A DNA stretch of 19,027 nucleotides, from contig JAOXYB010016676.1 in NCBI GenBank assembly GCA_028565635.1, positions 1 through 19,027 of the forward strand, given 5' to 3'. Every line of letters begins with the position of its first letter. Positions within the stretch are counted from its first letter, which is position 1. The notes under the pieces are model-generated. The model ran no database searches. It worked only from the letters and a program-made list of their open reading frames with translations, and was not told the DNA's origin. Shown in pieces: positions 8,831 through 17,901 of the stretch. Made by a program: the position numbers and the translations under genes. This stretch comes from Phoronis ovalis. Lineage: Eukaryota > Phoronida > Phoronidae.

Positions 8831-11800
8831 CTGAAAGACAAATAAAAGGGAATTACAACTCTACCCCATATTAAAGACTTGTTGGTGTCCGGTATCAACC
8901 TCTGCATGTAATGACATGTAATGCATTTAGTGGAATTACACACAGTCTTGGCATGCACCTTGAACTGAACAAATGTATGAATCAAGGATTATGTAAAAGA
9001 ACAATTTTCTTTATGGATGCTGATTACATTTTTAATCCAACGTAAGATTTTTCTCCAGAAATTGATCAGCGTCCTGTTGTATTTTTCTATCTGCTCCAAA
9101 TTTTTCATTCATTTCTATTAACTCACTTTAGCAAAGACAATTCTTGTACCAAGTTTTGTAAAACATTGGTGCGATTTTCTGGCAACCTTAATGGTTCTTG
9201 TGATCTGCTACTGTAAAATGCTGGCTCCATATTTTGACGATCTTTTGATCCTTTAACATCTAGAGACATTTTTGTACTACAAAAAACATTTCAAAAAAAC
9301 TTGTGCAACCGTGCAAAGAAATGCTATAAAATCGTTTTTAATTCACACACGCAAGCAAAGACGTAATACCCACATAATTATTTATATGTTTACTGAAATG
9401 AATTATTTTCGTATTTAGCATATCTTGTACACAATAAACTTCAGACTTAATTTCAGTGTTAATTTCAAATGATTTGTCTTCCACTGATATTCAAAATCAT
9501 GCTTATTTTACATCATAATTCATAAATCCACTCACACTTGCATATAGCTTGTAACTTTCATAAAATAAACGTTACAATTAAATTAAAGCTAAAAACGATA
9601 TAAATTTTTGAGCACTACTGAAATTCATTTATGGAAATCCAAATGCATTTTTCTCCAACTGTTCATTAGCCGATAATGATTTTACCTTTGTTTGTTACAC
9701 AGAAAGTCATCTTCTATCTGACATAGTTGGGAGTCTGAGATCCCATCATCCATGAAGCACATCTGAGATAAATCATTTAGGCACTCCTTCAATTTTGACT
9801 TTCCGTTGTCGGTACCACTGTTGACTAGAATCAAATATTCAAATAAAATACACAGACAAAATACAAAGTAGAATGTTTAGATATAAAACGAAAAGCTGTC
9901 ATTTATTGAAATTTTGTTGTAAAGGAAATGTTGTTAGGATAAGTACTTTACTAATCAGCATTTCAGCAAAGATTTCTAATTTTATTTGAGGAGCTTTGAT
10001 TCCTGAAATTTGTTTTTTGCCTTTTTACAATAATAGTGGTGATAGTTACCAACACTGCTTTGAACTACTTCAATGAAAGAAAAACTGGTTGGTACTTACC
10101 TATTTTACCAGTGATGCTACTACATGCCTCGGCATTAACAGCATTGCCAATGGTGAATGGTAAGCTATTGTCTAATTCATGGCTATTGTTTTCAGGCACA
10201 TTTTCTGTTTGGTGACAAGTATTGCTTGATATGGATGATTCGCCAGTACCAACACTTGCAACCACTTTGTCATCACAAGCATTACTTTTTGGCTCCATTT
10301 CATCAACTACACCAATGACAGAAACTGCCGATTCAGAATCTTTAATAGTCAGGCATCCATTGTTTTTTGTGACAATGGCTATTTGTTCTACTGCTGGAAC
10401 AATCAAGTCTTTGTCAGATGTTTCTCCATCTGAGTGTATATGTTTTGTATTAAAGAGCTCATTATGCTTTAAAAAGGTATCTGTTGTAGCTGCATTAATG
10501 GTGACTGTATTCTCCATGATATCTGTTAAAGTTGAGTCCTGTTTTGTTTCCGGTGACAAACCACTAACAACTGTAAATGAATCAAGAGTGACATTTTGCT
10601 TGTTGACTAGATCCTCAGACCTAACCTGGCTAACATGTTCTTTGCTATCCTTACACTTGTCTCTTATTTCTTGGTTTAATATGGAGTCTATTATTAGTGT
10701 GTCAGTTGTTTCACCCTTTTTCTGTGCTGCTGTTTTGGCATTAAAGTGTTTGGAATTGCTCCAAAGATATTCTACACATTCAAGAGTTTCACTATCGTCA
10801 ATTTGTGAAAATTCCACACTTTTAACATTCCTCAAATCTTTATCAGCTAGCTTGCTGCATAGATCTGTACTTTTATAATAATTATTAACTGCAGTCTCTT
10901 CATCAAATGGCAATTGTGTAAAGTTAGCGCTTGTGGATTCTGAAGGAGTGTTACCATATTTGTCATCATCATCTTCCAAGTAAGCAGCCTTTAACTGAGA
11001 CTGAATGTCTACATCATTGCTGACTTCAAATGGTAAAGTACCATTTATCTGAGACTGAAATTCATCTTTTTCTTTCATTTCCAATTCTTCATTGTTATAT
11101 CTGAATACAAAACAACTTTCCTGTATGGCTACTTCACCATCCACAGGTTTACAGTCATTATTAGCACATTTGTGCAAACTCTGTTTTTCTGGTTGTGATT
11201 TTATATGCACTGAGGAACACTTAACAGCATGCAAATCCTGGCAACTAGTACTGCTGCAAGAATTATCAGATATTTTTCTGTGAGTATTCGCTTGAAAAGT
11301 CTTGTCACAATAATTATGTATACAATTGGTTACATCTTTGTCAGTGTGCTTGGATACACAATTTTCCTCATTATCCACTAATTTTGCAGCATTTTTGACA
11401 TTTATAATTTCATTATTTGACATTTTTTGGCTTTTAATGCGGTACATTTCATCTTGTTTTAGGAATGTCATTTTTTCATTATAGTACCTTTTAGTTATCT
11501 GGCTGATGTTATTATCAACAGAAGCTTTTGGTGCAATTATAAGCCTGTTAGAACAGTTCCCTTCTTTTTGTGTTAGCATATCACTAACCATCCAATTTGT
11601 TTTACTTTTTGTATCATCATCACCAATAGTGTCAGTTTGAATTTTAACACCATCAACACTACTAAATAATTCAAGCTGTACATCTTTTTCCTTTCCGGTA
11701 CAGTAATTATCAGCAAGTTTATGCAAAATTATGTTGCCATCATAACCAGCAGAGCCAGTTTCATGTTTCCCTCCCTTTACACTATTCATTAGTTCCTGTT

Positions 11801-12833
11801 GTACTTCAGTTCCATTACAGTTATCATCAGTAACATCCAGGCCTCCATCATCACCAACAGTACCAGTACCACTTTCAATTACAATGCTATCAACACAATG
11901 TATTTGTCCCTGATGTACTTTTTTTCTTTTATTTCCACAACTATCACCAACAACTTCCACAGTACTGTTACCCTGCTCAGCATGACCATTTCTCACACCC
12001 TCATTTTGATTGGCAGCATTCAGGGCCAGCGGTGAAGAATTAATATCAAAAGTACCAACATCAATTAGTACATTATCTTCAGTTATACATCGTTCAGTGG
12101 TTGTTAACTGAGAATTCTTCTCTGTCATTAATGCTGTTTTAGTCTCATCTTCAATTTTCTCAAAAGAGGACTCATCCTCTGAGACATTTACATGGAGACA
12201 TTTGTGGATGTTAATGTCTATGCCAGATATTTTCTGTTTATCACCATCAGTCATATGCATCAAAATGGCATTTGCATTTTTTTCATTAACAGTTTCCGCT
12301 TTTTCTTTTTCAACTCTTTTGCCACATTCATAATCTATATATTTGCTGTTGAATGCCTGTGTATTCTCAAAATTTACCACCTGTAAGTCAAAGTTGGTTG
12401 TAGGTTCTACTTCCATCTCTTTCTTTGAAAACTGCGGTAGAATCTTGTCAATTAGTATAACTACATTTTTAGCCTCAGCTGAATTTTCTTCAATTTCCAA
12501 TATTTCAACTTTTTTCAGCTTTTTATTTACTGGTTCATCACCTACCATGGAAATAGGTATTTGTGTTATATGTTTTCCTTGGTACACAAATGTAGTTGTG
12601 GGTTAATAATGTTGCCTTAATTCAGGGCAAGAGATGCATGGTTAAAAAAGTAAAGTTCCAAGTCTGGTGATCACAAATTTTGTACCATATTTTAATTTGT
12701 AAAAATTAAATGTAAAACCGAATTAAAATAAATACTTACTTTTGTCCATAATATTAGTCTTTCTCCCTCTTGGGCTTTTAGCTGTTGAACACCTTCGTTT
12801 CTTGGTGGTATATTTTTTGGCACTCTTTCCCAT
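8740..12833 (-). CDS. Unrecognised ~983-residue, five-exon, probably disordered nuclear protein
   Basis: I do not recognise this protein. Coding exons 12833-12740, 12577-10100, 9824-9686, 9276-9127 and 8830-8740 join at four GT-AG introns with phases 1, 1, 2 and 2, all keeping one open frame. The ATG at 12833 sits in AAGATGG, a strong Kozak context; an in-frame ATG at 12854 would add seven residues in a poor context. The N-terminus is rich in Lys/Arg, nuclear-localisation-like. The large second exon (~826 residues) is acidic, Asn/Ser/Thr/Asp-rich and without membrane spans or folded-domain signatures. It carries three ~40-residue repeats (11954-11604), three Leu-Pro-Phe motifs, SUMO-interaction-like Val/Ile/Leu strings and an SQ/TQ-rich stretch. 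The C-terminus has predicted helical character (VLQNLVQELSLL, then FKKELDKF) and ends RPTYAPPRR. A nuclear or genome-maintenance role is inference from composition only. Confidence 0.8.
9127..9276 (-). CDS. Middle gene exon 4 with VLQNLVQELSLL helix
   Basis: The acceptor CATTTTTTGTAG precedes 9276 and the donor GTGAGT occupies 9126-9121. Entering phase 2 gives Ser, then TKMSLDVKG through EPLRLPENRTNVLQ and the hydrophobic-periodic NLVQELSLL. If the donor is not used, the frame stops at TGA 9125-9123, giving a shorter C-terminus. Confidence 0.75.
9686..9824 (-). CDS. Middle gene exon 3
   Basis: The acceptor TTTGATTCTAG precedes 9824 and the donor GTAAAA begins at 9685. The incoming G joins TC to give Val. 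The 45 full codons include KLKECLNDLSQMCF and SDSQLCQIEDDFL, a Leu/acidic amphipathic stretch with two SQ sites. The frame is open through both junctions. Confidence 0.78.
10100..12577 (-). CDS. Middle gene exon 2, very large exon (about 826 residues)
   Basis: This is the longest open frame in the window. The acceptor TGTGTACCAAG precedes 12577 (polypyrimidine tract weak). The donor GTAAGT begins at 10099 after Ile-Gly, where the unspliced frame would run on only ten more codons to a stop. Composition is Asp/Glu/Asn/Ser/Thr/Lys-rich with scattered Cys, typical of disordered protein. The opposite strand also has an open frame (10222-10878), which is a shadow of this exon. Confidence 0.88.
11604..11954 (-). 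repeat. Three imperfect ~40-residue tandem repeats in the middle gene
   Basis: Counted from the exon-2 frame, residues ~212-254, 255-294 and 293-328 align as three copies. Shared features are an acidic-Asn/Ser-Cys-Asn/Gly/Thr start (DSCGNK, DNCNGT, NYCTGK), a Val-Gln/His-Gln-rich helix-like segment, a Ser-Val-Lys/Asp-Gly-like step, a Thr/Ser-Gly turn, and Gly-Asp-Asp/Tyr-Asp-Gly. Divergence is high, which indicates old duplication; the function is unknown. Confidence 0.5.
12740..12833 (-). CDS. Middle gene exon 1, basic N-terminus
   Basis: The ATG at 12833-12831 has a strong context (AAG before, G after). The exon encodes MGKSAKKYTTKKRRC and continues basic to Asn-Ile-Met-Asp-Lys, then the donor GTAAGT at 12739. 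Phase 1 (A joined to GA gives Arg) fits the acceptor at 12577. An in-frame ATG at 12854 lies directly after an in-frame TAA. Confidence 0.7.
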
Positions 12834-12858
12834 CTTGAATGATGATACATGCATTTAC

Positions 12859-12934
12859 CTTTTGGCCGCTTTGCCCTTTTTGACTTTAATTTCTTTCCGT
12901 TAAAGCTAAGAGAACAGCACAAAGCTGATGACAT
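12859..12934 (-). CDS. Possible alternative first exon of the middle gene
   Basis: From the ATG at 12934 the frame reads Met-Ser-Ser-Ala to a basic stretch KKLKSKRAKRPK, then meets a donor AAAAG/GTAAAT at 12858. Its phase 1 also fits the acceptor at 12577 (G joined to GA gives Gly). This would give a different but again basic N-terminus. A GCTGTTCTCTTAG inside it (to about 12905) could instead be an acceptor of an internal exon with further upstream exons. Evidence is splice phase and composition only. Confidence 0.35.
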
Positions 12935-13149
12935 ATTTCAAGAATCAAGAATCATGTAAACTAGACTCTAGAGAAATTTCATAGAGGTTTCATTTGAAGA
13001 ATCTTAAAACAATTCATTGATTGTCAGATTAGAGTGAATTGAAACAAATGATGTCAAACGATACGATCATCAAAATTAAATCCAGTGGCAGTGCTAGTGG
13101 CCAGAGGGCTGTGACTGTGACTTTGTGAGTAAAATACTAAAAAAGGTCC

Positions 13150-13262
13150 TAGTCTTAGTACTTCGACTTAGAGACAGGTTAACTTAATTACTACTTACTG
13201 ACTTAGATTTAGAAGTTAGACTTAGAGTTAGACTAGTAGTAGTACTCATAGTAGTCACTAGA
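13150..13262. repeat. Low-complexity CTTAGA/GTTAGA tract
   Basis: The strings GACTTAGA, GACTTAG and GTTAGACT recur several times, mixed with AGTAGTAGTA, forming a degenerate short-period tract. A minus-strand frame from an ATG near 13250 runs through it to a donor-like GTAAGT near 13198, but its serine/threonine/leucine composition simply reflects the repeat. Confidence 0.5.
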
Positions 13263-13535
13263 TTCTTATTTTATGGCAAATCAACTGACTGTGTAAAATG
13301 TACACGTTAAATTACTAACTATAAACCGCAAGTAGTTCATACCTGAAATTTCCCTTTTAAAGATACTAATTATTAATTAAAGTACTTCCCTATCATACTT
13401 CCCTGTTCGAATACATTTATGACTGAGAAGCAGACGATCTCATATTTAGTAATGGCGCCTGAAGTTTTCCACCTCCCCTTGCAGAAGAGGCGGCAAGTGA
13501 CATCTGGGGGGGGGAGAAGTATGTCACAGTCGCAC

Positions 13536-13745
13536 TCCCGGGCTCTCTTAGATATATTTTGGGGAGGGGGATGCCACTCAGCATTGCAATGACTGTACGT
13601 AAAAATTTTGAACTAACTCTATACCAAAAATGTGGAAATTGGACCCCGAAGCATATATACCAAAAATGTCTTTTTTATCCAAAATATCTACAGACAGCAG
13701 CACATCCCTGTCAGTTCCATCCATACACTAAGACCGCAACTGCAA
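13536..13745. repeat. Dispersed repeat copy sharing motifs with 18125-18600
   Basis: This block begins near a CCCGGG and holds GGGGGATGCCA, AATGACTGTACGTA and CCAAAAATGTGGAAATTGG. The block at 18125-18600 has GGGGGGTCTGCCA, CAGTGACTGTATATA and, on the opposite strand, CCCAAAAATGTGGCAACTGG. The shared short blocks suggest one repeat family with internal rearrangement. Confidence 0.45.
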
Positions 13746-13990
13746 GTTAAGTCTGTTTAAACTGTAGATGATAAGTGTCAAAATGTTTTTTTTTTAATAC
13801 AAACAATGAAACATGATTTTGAATATGTCTAGAGCATTTTCAGGATGAAAGACGTTTGCACATCCTCATTACCAACAATTAAATTCTGTAACTGCACAAT
13901 TTTTATTAGCATATACGAAGGTAATTCTTCCACAATCACAAGGATGATCAACACCATGGCATGCAAAATATTTTTTATGAATCAAACTTA

Positions 13991-14041
13991 AGCAAAGCTA
14001 GGTTTTGCTATTTTCTTATCAGACTAATAGAACTCTATTAG
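13991..14041. repeat. Two short foldbacks beyond the SEC22 poly(A) signal
   Basis: AGCAAA...TTTGCT lies at about 13991-14008, and CTAATAGA-AC-TCTATTAG lies at 14024-14041. Both are downstream of the SEC22 AATAAA in the direction of transcription. Any part in transcription termination is speculative. Confidence 0.4.
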
Positions 14042-14074
14042 AGAAAAGAAGAAAATCCTGAATTCATAAATGAT

Positions 14075-14936
14075 ATTGTTTAATTTTAAAATTTTATTTA
14101 AATATACATAATATTTACAATAACAAGAAAATACAAGGTTTATATGACAATATAACTGACAATACAGGTAGCTTTTGAAACACATTTTTGGTTAAAAATA
14201 GAAACATTTTGTTTGTGGCACCTAACTTATTTGTCATACTTTACTAGTATTCTAGATGCACCATAACTAAATATCAAAATTATTCTTTGATCGCAATTAT
14301 AATTCACTTCACAAACTAAAGTTACAATCTTAAATGAAACGTTTCTGACAAGCTCAAAGTGAGGTGCAATAATGGTCAAGACATTCAGCATGTCGCAGAC
14401 ACAGTGGGCTTGAACCAAACATCATAAGGATTCTCATATGCCAATCTCTACTTTGAAGTTTCAGCTGTTGTCGTTTTTGATACGTAACTTCAAAATGTCA
14501 CACAAAGCTAACATATTGAATATTATTCACTTTTTATACAAATAATCAGGTTATATTCTTAGGCATGACTGCAATTGTATATCTGTATGCACTAAGTGAA
14601 AGAATCCCGCAAACACTCTAAGACATGCGTGCGTGACTGTTCATTTGCATAGTGCAGAATTGTTGGTTTGATTGTGACAACTAATGCCATCTGGTGCATG
14701 TAAATAGTCTATTGCAGTGATGCATATTAGCCATGCAATCAGAAGTGTCCTACTATATTACTACGTGTAAAACACAACTTGTGCACCTAAGAATACATTG
14801 AACTCTATTTGCAATGGGTAATGTATCTGTGTTTTGTGTGCATCAAGAAATGCTCTCAAATTCATCAACTTGCAATTTTGGTATTAATAGTATTTTTGTA
14901 TAAGATATTTCAGTATTCTATCAGGTACATTTCCAG
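14075..14936 (-). terminator. SEC22 3' UTR and poly(A) signal
   Basis: A minus-strand AATAAA at 14098-14093 is the best candidate poly(A) signal after the SEC22 stop at 14939-14937, giving a 3' UTR of roughly 850 bases. A further AATAAA at 13907-13902 is an alternative. The open frame at 14227-14418 lies within this UTR and looks non-coding. Confidence 0.55.
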
Positions 14937-15091
14937 TTAGAATACCCAGTACCGTATGAATAAACAGAAAAGGATTACAAGAACAATTATGGCTGCTATT
15001 TTAGCATATGATGACCTCAGATTCAAATAATGGGCATCTTTCTTGTACTTCTGTGAAAGACTTGATAAATTGCTAGCTTTGTCATCAAGAA
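14937..15091 (-). CDS. SEC22B: SEC22 last exon: end of SNARE motif and membrane anchor
   Basis: The acceptor TTTATTTCAG precedes 15091. G joined to TT gives Val, then [30 protein letters not shown], the transmembrane segment and RYWVF. Stop TAA is at 14939-14937. Confidence 0.96.
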
Positions 15092-17682
15092 CTGAAATAA
15101 ATAAAGTATCTTGTTATCTTTCCATCTAATGAATGACTTATTTCTTAATATTTACAATAAATCAACATTAGCAAACAGAAATTTACACATACTAATGCTA
15201 TGCTTTTTTCTACATCAGAAATACTAGCTTTACAAACAACATATTTTATATTACATTCTGTCTAGCATAAACATGAATCTAAAGAAATGCATGTTTTCAA
15301 AATATCTCACTTCAACATCCTTAAATCAAGTAATATAAGTTTAATAAAACTTTGTATTGAAAGACATTGCCCACACTATAAACTAGCTACAAAACAGGAA
15401 CTACTGTGTACGTGTTACTGCAAAACACCAAAATATTCATAGAGGAATACCATGCAAACTGGAGGATATTGCCATTAAAGATGCTTTGAGTGGGTTTCTT
15501 GAAACTTATATTTCACACTGGCTCTATTTTGATTAGATTATATTGTTTTAGTTGCAAGGAAAACTTGACTTTCATATAATAAATTAATCAAAAATAAAAA
15601 AGAGAATGTTTTTGGTCCAAGTTTATCGAGTTCCAATCATAATGACATTTTGGATAGGAATCCCAGTTCAGCTGTGGTAGCTCGTGGCGGACTTGTTGTA
15701 GATGATAAGCAGAGATGCCTCGCCTGGATGTGACAAAGTTGGTTAAATATGTTCTGTGTTATATTATCTTACCACAGACAAGTCAAAACAATATACATTA
15801 TTTATTTTTTAAGATTTTTGTAATTAAAATAGAGCCAATGTCTTTAAGTGTAACTTTGCAAAGGTCCCATCAAATTTACATCTACGGTAATCTTAAGACA
15901 AACACAAATCACAGCTTTAAGAAACCTACCTGTGCCTACTAGCACTAAAACAAACAAAATTTTAATTTCCATAGCTTACCTGACAATGCCTCTCCTCTCT
16001 GTAATACATCATCAATATTTTGCACCATTATTCTTTGTACATCTTGTAATTCTGTATTTAAATGACTGAGATTTCTTCTAGCTCTAGAATCCATGTATGA
16101 TTTCTTAGTTTTCTGTATATACCCATCTGAAAATATCATAACACAAAGTAAGAACAGCTTGTTATGTGATAGCACAGATATTATTGCATATTGCTTGATA
16201 ATGTAGAAAGGATCTAAGACTTGGCTGTACTGAGACTATTATATATTATCACGTCAGTAACAGAAATAACTCAGCTTCATACTAAATCCTCAGGGGGAAG
16301 TCAATATGCAAATGGGTATGCACGTTCATGTGAAAAGGTATATTTTTGAGACCTGGGAGTGTAACGCACATTACGCCCTTTGTGAATGTTTTTTATCCAA
16401 AATCACAAAAAAGGGTGGTTTTTCAGAGATATGACAATCTCTTTGGGTCATCTCTAAAAGTTATACTGTGTTAAGTCAATAGATTTGTGTGTTTTGTTCA
16501 ATTTAGTCAATCCCTAAGGGTGTTATTTCATTCAACAAGTCATTACCACTGGATCATTTTGGAGGATAAGCGTCACTCTATAAGAGGCTTTTTGAAACTC
16601 CCATGGTGGAACATGGGCACCCACTTTCATATTACCTACCCCCAGGACTAAATTTCTATTACGTAGACTAAATTTGGAAATCTACAAATGATGATGCATA
16701 ATTATCATTATTGACAATTATAAAAAAAATACTAAATATTGTACGAAGGATAAACAAACTTTTCTGATAATCAAAAATAAAAAGGATGTTTTATTCAGAT
16801 TGCTTTATTAACATTTTTTTCTTTTTTACTCTTCTTTATATTTTTTGAAGCCAAAATGGCATTGGAAGCGGGCATATACCTAGTGTTAATCTCATAATAC
16901 TTAATATGTCCAATAAATTTTTTCAAATACAATACCATACAATGACTTTGCACAAATTCTTACCAAATTCTATAAAGCTGTAAGGTCTGGATACAGTTTC
17001 AACTTTTGCTCCATATTCTGACGTGAATTCTGACTGTAAATCTTCTAAATAATTAAATGCTAATCTTTTAGAAAATGACTCATCACATAATACCAGATAA
17101 CACACACCTCTTTCAATGAGATAACTGAAAAAGATAAAACAGTGAAAGACATAACTAAGTAATAATTCCTTTCGTTCTTGGACACATAGAATCAAGTCAT
17201 ATGCATGCTGCTTTTGGTATTCAGTTGAAAGTTAATACAAACAAAGTTTAACATCGCAAAAGAAAAACTGTGTCTTCTACGAGAGCCCACCTAACAATGC
17301 AACAGCTTAAGTTTACAAACCAAATGCTGTCATAGGATACATGTTCAACCGCAGCAAAATTAAATGTCAGATCAAAATATCCTCTTTTCTGCAACATTCA
17401 ATAATTACAACATTCCAGGAACAAACATTTTATTATTATTGGTAATGTTGTTTGTGTGCAGTTACATCATACTGTCCAAACTCATTTACTGCTCAAACAG
17501 TACATTCATCACATATTAAGCTCAGGAACATCAAATTAATAGCACATATGAGAGATCCATATTTAGACTTACTGGAAGACATATGACCCTGCTTCTAATG
17601 TGCATCTGGCTGGTGACTGATTGTTGAGTTTTCTAAACAACTGTTTGGCTTTGTTTTGGTATTCCATTAAGTTTCTCCCAGA
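14937..17682 (-). CDS. SEC22B: SEC22 (SEC22B-like), longin-domain R-SNARE of ER-Golgi transport (first exon missing)
   Basis: SEC22 is a tail-anchored vesicle SNARE that pairs with syntaxin-5/18-type partners to fuse COPII and COPI vesicles between ER and Golgi. Coding exons 17682-17573, 17124-16964, 16126-15980 and 15091-14937 join in frame at phases 2, 1 and 1 to give about 190 residues. The longin domain includes [27 protein letters not shown] and [11 protein letters not shown]. Next come [17 protein letters not shown] and the R-SNARE coiled coil from [12 protein letters not shown] through [10 protein letters not shown], where the Arg is the zero-layer residue. A hydrophobic anchor [15 protein letters not shown] and RYWVF end the chain. 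Human SEC22B has 215 residues, so only about 25 (MVLLTMIARVADG-type) are missing, in an exon upstream of 17682. I found no such exon up to 19027. Assignment to the 22B rather than 22A/C branch rests on near-identity to SEC22B. Confidence 0.96.
15092..15979 (-). other. SEC22 intron between exons 4 and 5
   Basis: GT-AG intron, AT-rich. The open frame at 15715-15942 on the plus strand starts at a non-ATG-like context, has no family likeness and is not supported. Nothing else stands out. Confidence 0.75.
15980..16126 (-). CDS. SEC22B: SEC22 exon 4: SNARE motif with zero-layer Arg
   Basis: The acceptor GATATTTTCAG precedes 16126 and the donor GTAAGC begins at 15979. The exon encodes [18 protein letters not shown], then [20 protein letters not shown] and Arg-Gly-Glu-Ala-Leu-Ser; the Arg of LQRGE is the R-SNARE ionic-layer residue. 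Phase 1 on both sides matches its neighbours. Confidence 0.97.
16281..16653. mobile_element. MITE with terminal inverted repeats and 7-bp duplication, in a SEC22 intron
   Basis: ACTAAAT occurs at 16281-16287 and again at 16647-16653, bracketing a 359-bp element. The left end reads CCTCAGGGGGAAGTCAATAT and continues CAAATGGGTATGCACGTTC. The right end, reverse-complemented, reads CCTGGGGGTAGGTAATAT and continues GAAAGTGGGTGCCCATGTTC, so the ends are ~40-bp imperfect terminal inverted repeats. There is no transposase. The left half aligns with 18765-18925. A 7-8 bp duplication would suit several DNA transposon superfamilies; which one is not determined. Confidence 0.75.
16964..17124 (-). CDS. 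SEC22B: SEC22 exon 3: longin domain core
   Basis: The acceptor TATCTTTTTCAG precedes 17124 and the donor GTAAGA begins at 16963. CA joined to T completes His. The exon encodes [14 protein letters not shown]ough [11 protein letters not shown] to [10 protein letters not shown], the longin fold's central strands and helix. Confidence 0.97.
17573..17682 (-). CDS. SEC22B: SEC22 exon 2: longin domain N-terminal part
   Basis: The acceptor TTTTTATTTTAG precedes 17682 and the donor GTAAGT begins at 17572. It starts in phase 0 with [20 protein letters not shown], followed by [11 protein letters not shown] and two bases of His. This matches the segment following MQEDEQ in vertebrate SEC22B. Confidence 0.96.
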
Positions 17683-17786
17683 CTAAAATAAAAATTATTG
17701 CGTTTAGATTAATTGGGCTAGCTCAGTCATTAGAATAAGCCTCATAGTAATAATCAGAGGCAAAAGTATGTATATGCATATTAACA

Positions 17787-17829
17787 TGCACTCTCACACG
17801 CATGCACACGCACGCACACACACACACAG
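17787..17829. repeat. CA/CACG microsatellite
   Basis: An alternating tract of CACACGCATGCACACGCACG followed by an uninterrupted run of CA dinucleotides to 17828. Such alternating purine-pyrimidine DNA is prone to length change. Confidence 0.85.
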
Positions 17830-17901
17830 CTTAGTGAAATTGGATGATTGAAAAAATGCCAAAAGAAATATTAAAAATCACCTTTTAGAACCGAAATATT
17901 C

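Larger units (their letters stand above)
12935..14075. other. Spacer between middle gene and SEC22; presumed promoter region
   Basis: Both flanking genes are on the minus strand, so this interval should hold the middle gene's promoter and 5' UTR. I see no TATA box or recognisable gene. It holds the low-complexity tract at 13150-13262, the repeat block at 13536-13745, and two short foldbacks just past the SEC22 poly(A) signal. Confidence 0.55.

Noticed and set aside
10222-10878. 218-residue open frame on the plus strand
   Set aside because: It lies wholly antisense to the large exon of the middle gene, and its hydrophobic/serine-rich composition is the mirror of the Asp/Asn/Lys-rich coding strand. 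No splice sites or poly(A) signal support it.
13198-13250. Possible upstream first exon of the middle gene (ATG in the low-complexity tract, then GTAAGT)
   Set aside because: The donor phase (0) does not match the candidate acceptor near 12905 (needs phase 2), and the peptide is a product of the simple repeat.
14227-14418. 63-residue minus-strand open frame
   Set aside because: Lies inside the inferred SEC22 3' UTR and has no recognisable features.
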